DNA of 64,000 nucleotides from the NCBI RefSeq assembly GCF_004193775.1, contig NC_041016.1:41436022-41500021 (forward strand), in the 5' to 3' direction. The notes beneath the pieces are model-generated. The model was not told where the DNA came from, did no database searches, and saw nothing but the letters and a program-made list of their open reading frames with translations. A program made the position numbers and the translations under genes. Of the stretch, positions 63,241 to 64,000 are shown piece by piece; the stretch's first letter is position 1, and each line of letters starts with the position of its first letter. The DNA is from Glycine soja. Its lineage: Eukaryota > Streptophyta > Magnoliopsida > Fabales > Fabaceae.

Positions 63241-64000
63241 TATTTTTGGCAGTTTCGACTGCCTCGCTTAGTGCGGGACACTCGCTAAGCGAGCACTCAA
63301 TGAATTTTGAGTTTTCAGAATTCAAACTCATGCGCTTAGCGGGCAAACTCGCTCTGTCCAATTCAAAAATATGACATTCCAGAGAAGAAATTGGGCTTAG
63401 TGCGAAGGGTCGCGCTTAGCGAGTTCTGTAGCTCTGATTGGTCTGCAACTCTCGCTTAGCGGGCCATGAGCCGGCTTAGTGAATAGAATGCTTCCTGATG
63501 TAGTAGTGGGGATCGTTTAGCGAGTGGCTCTCGCTTAGCGCAATTCCAAACCTGAGAGGGATTTGGGCTTAGCGGGTATGACCCGCTGGGCCCAATTCAA
63601 AATAAGGTCTAACAGAGAAAGAATTGCGCTTAGCGCACAGTGGGTGCTTAGCGAGATGCAGTCGTGCGCTTAGTGAGATGACTCGCTTAGCCCAACTCCA
63701 AAAAGATGAAATTCCAAAGAAGTTTTTGGGCTTAGCGCACAGGGCTCACTTAGCGAGACCCCTTCAGCAAATGAACAGGGGTTGATGCGCTTAGCGTGAG
63801 AAGTGACTCGCTCAGTGCGTGAAGGATTATTCGCTTAGCGCACAAGGCGCACTGAGTGAGTGGATGATTGAAATTTTTTTCTAAGTGTTTCCATCCACAA
63901 CTTCCAAAGAAGCTTGATCAATCCCATTTTCAATGTAAAACATGTTGATTAATCATTCAAACAATCACAAACAAATATTCTCAAACTAGTTGCAATGAAC
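63241..64000 (-). repeat. Second CGCTTAGCG word cluster, element interior to window end
   Basis: From 63,262 to 63,860 the CGCTTAGCG/CGCTAAGCG word and variants recur every 20-40 bp on both strands. Beyond 63,870 ordinary AT-rich sequence follows. The pol part of the element is not reached before the window ends. Confidence 0.7.

Overview
The window looks like a legume nuclear chromosome, most probably soybean (Glycine). This is an inference from repeat vocabulary and gene similarity, not a database match. It has one intact cellular gene, a nine-exon COP9 signalosome subunit 7 (CSN7) gene on the + strand at 44,079-49,033. Almost everything else is transposable-element sequence in several layers.

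Layout. 1-12,652 is a nest: a decayed Ty1/copia element on the - strand (5' LTR, primer-binding site, gag, zinc knuckle, protease) is interrupted by a solo LTR with a perfect CAAAC duplication (8,685-11,744), by a second solo LTR (6,105-7,398), and by an Athila/Calypso-like element whose 3' part fills 1-4,795. That element's own LTR carries a further ~0.93 kb insertion. 16,026-29,297 reads as one complete 13.3-kb Helitron: a TCTATACTA 5' end, a 7-bp hairpin and CTAG at the 3' end, inserted between A and T, with a related unfilled copy of the target about 690 bp upstream. It contains a ~345-bp tandem array of about 17 copies, a cytochrome P450 (CYP722-like) pseudogene, a solo LTR with a GTAAT duplication, and + strand intron-containing fragments of three more genes: mitochondrial processing peptidase alpha, HCF136 and a DEAD-box helicase. 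The last two are joined directly.

29,298-38,051 holds old repeats and AT-rich sequence. About 38,052-43,849 is a Mutator-like element carrying a broken MAIN-like plant mobile domain gene and clusters of a GATC-centred palindrome near both ends. Its right edge lies only about 230 bp upstream of the CSN7 start codon. 49,034-54,240 is intergenic and LTR-like. 54,241-64,000 contains a chromodomain Ty3/gypsy pol remnant (-), a truncated long LTR (+) and a second Athila/Calypso-like element (-) with its LTR, polypurine tract and broken env-position ORF; the element runs off the window end.

Across the window several unrelated element families each carry their own clustered near-palindromic word. 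Many of the premature stops fit C-to-T changes, as expected for long-methylated, silenced DNA.
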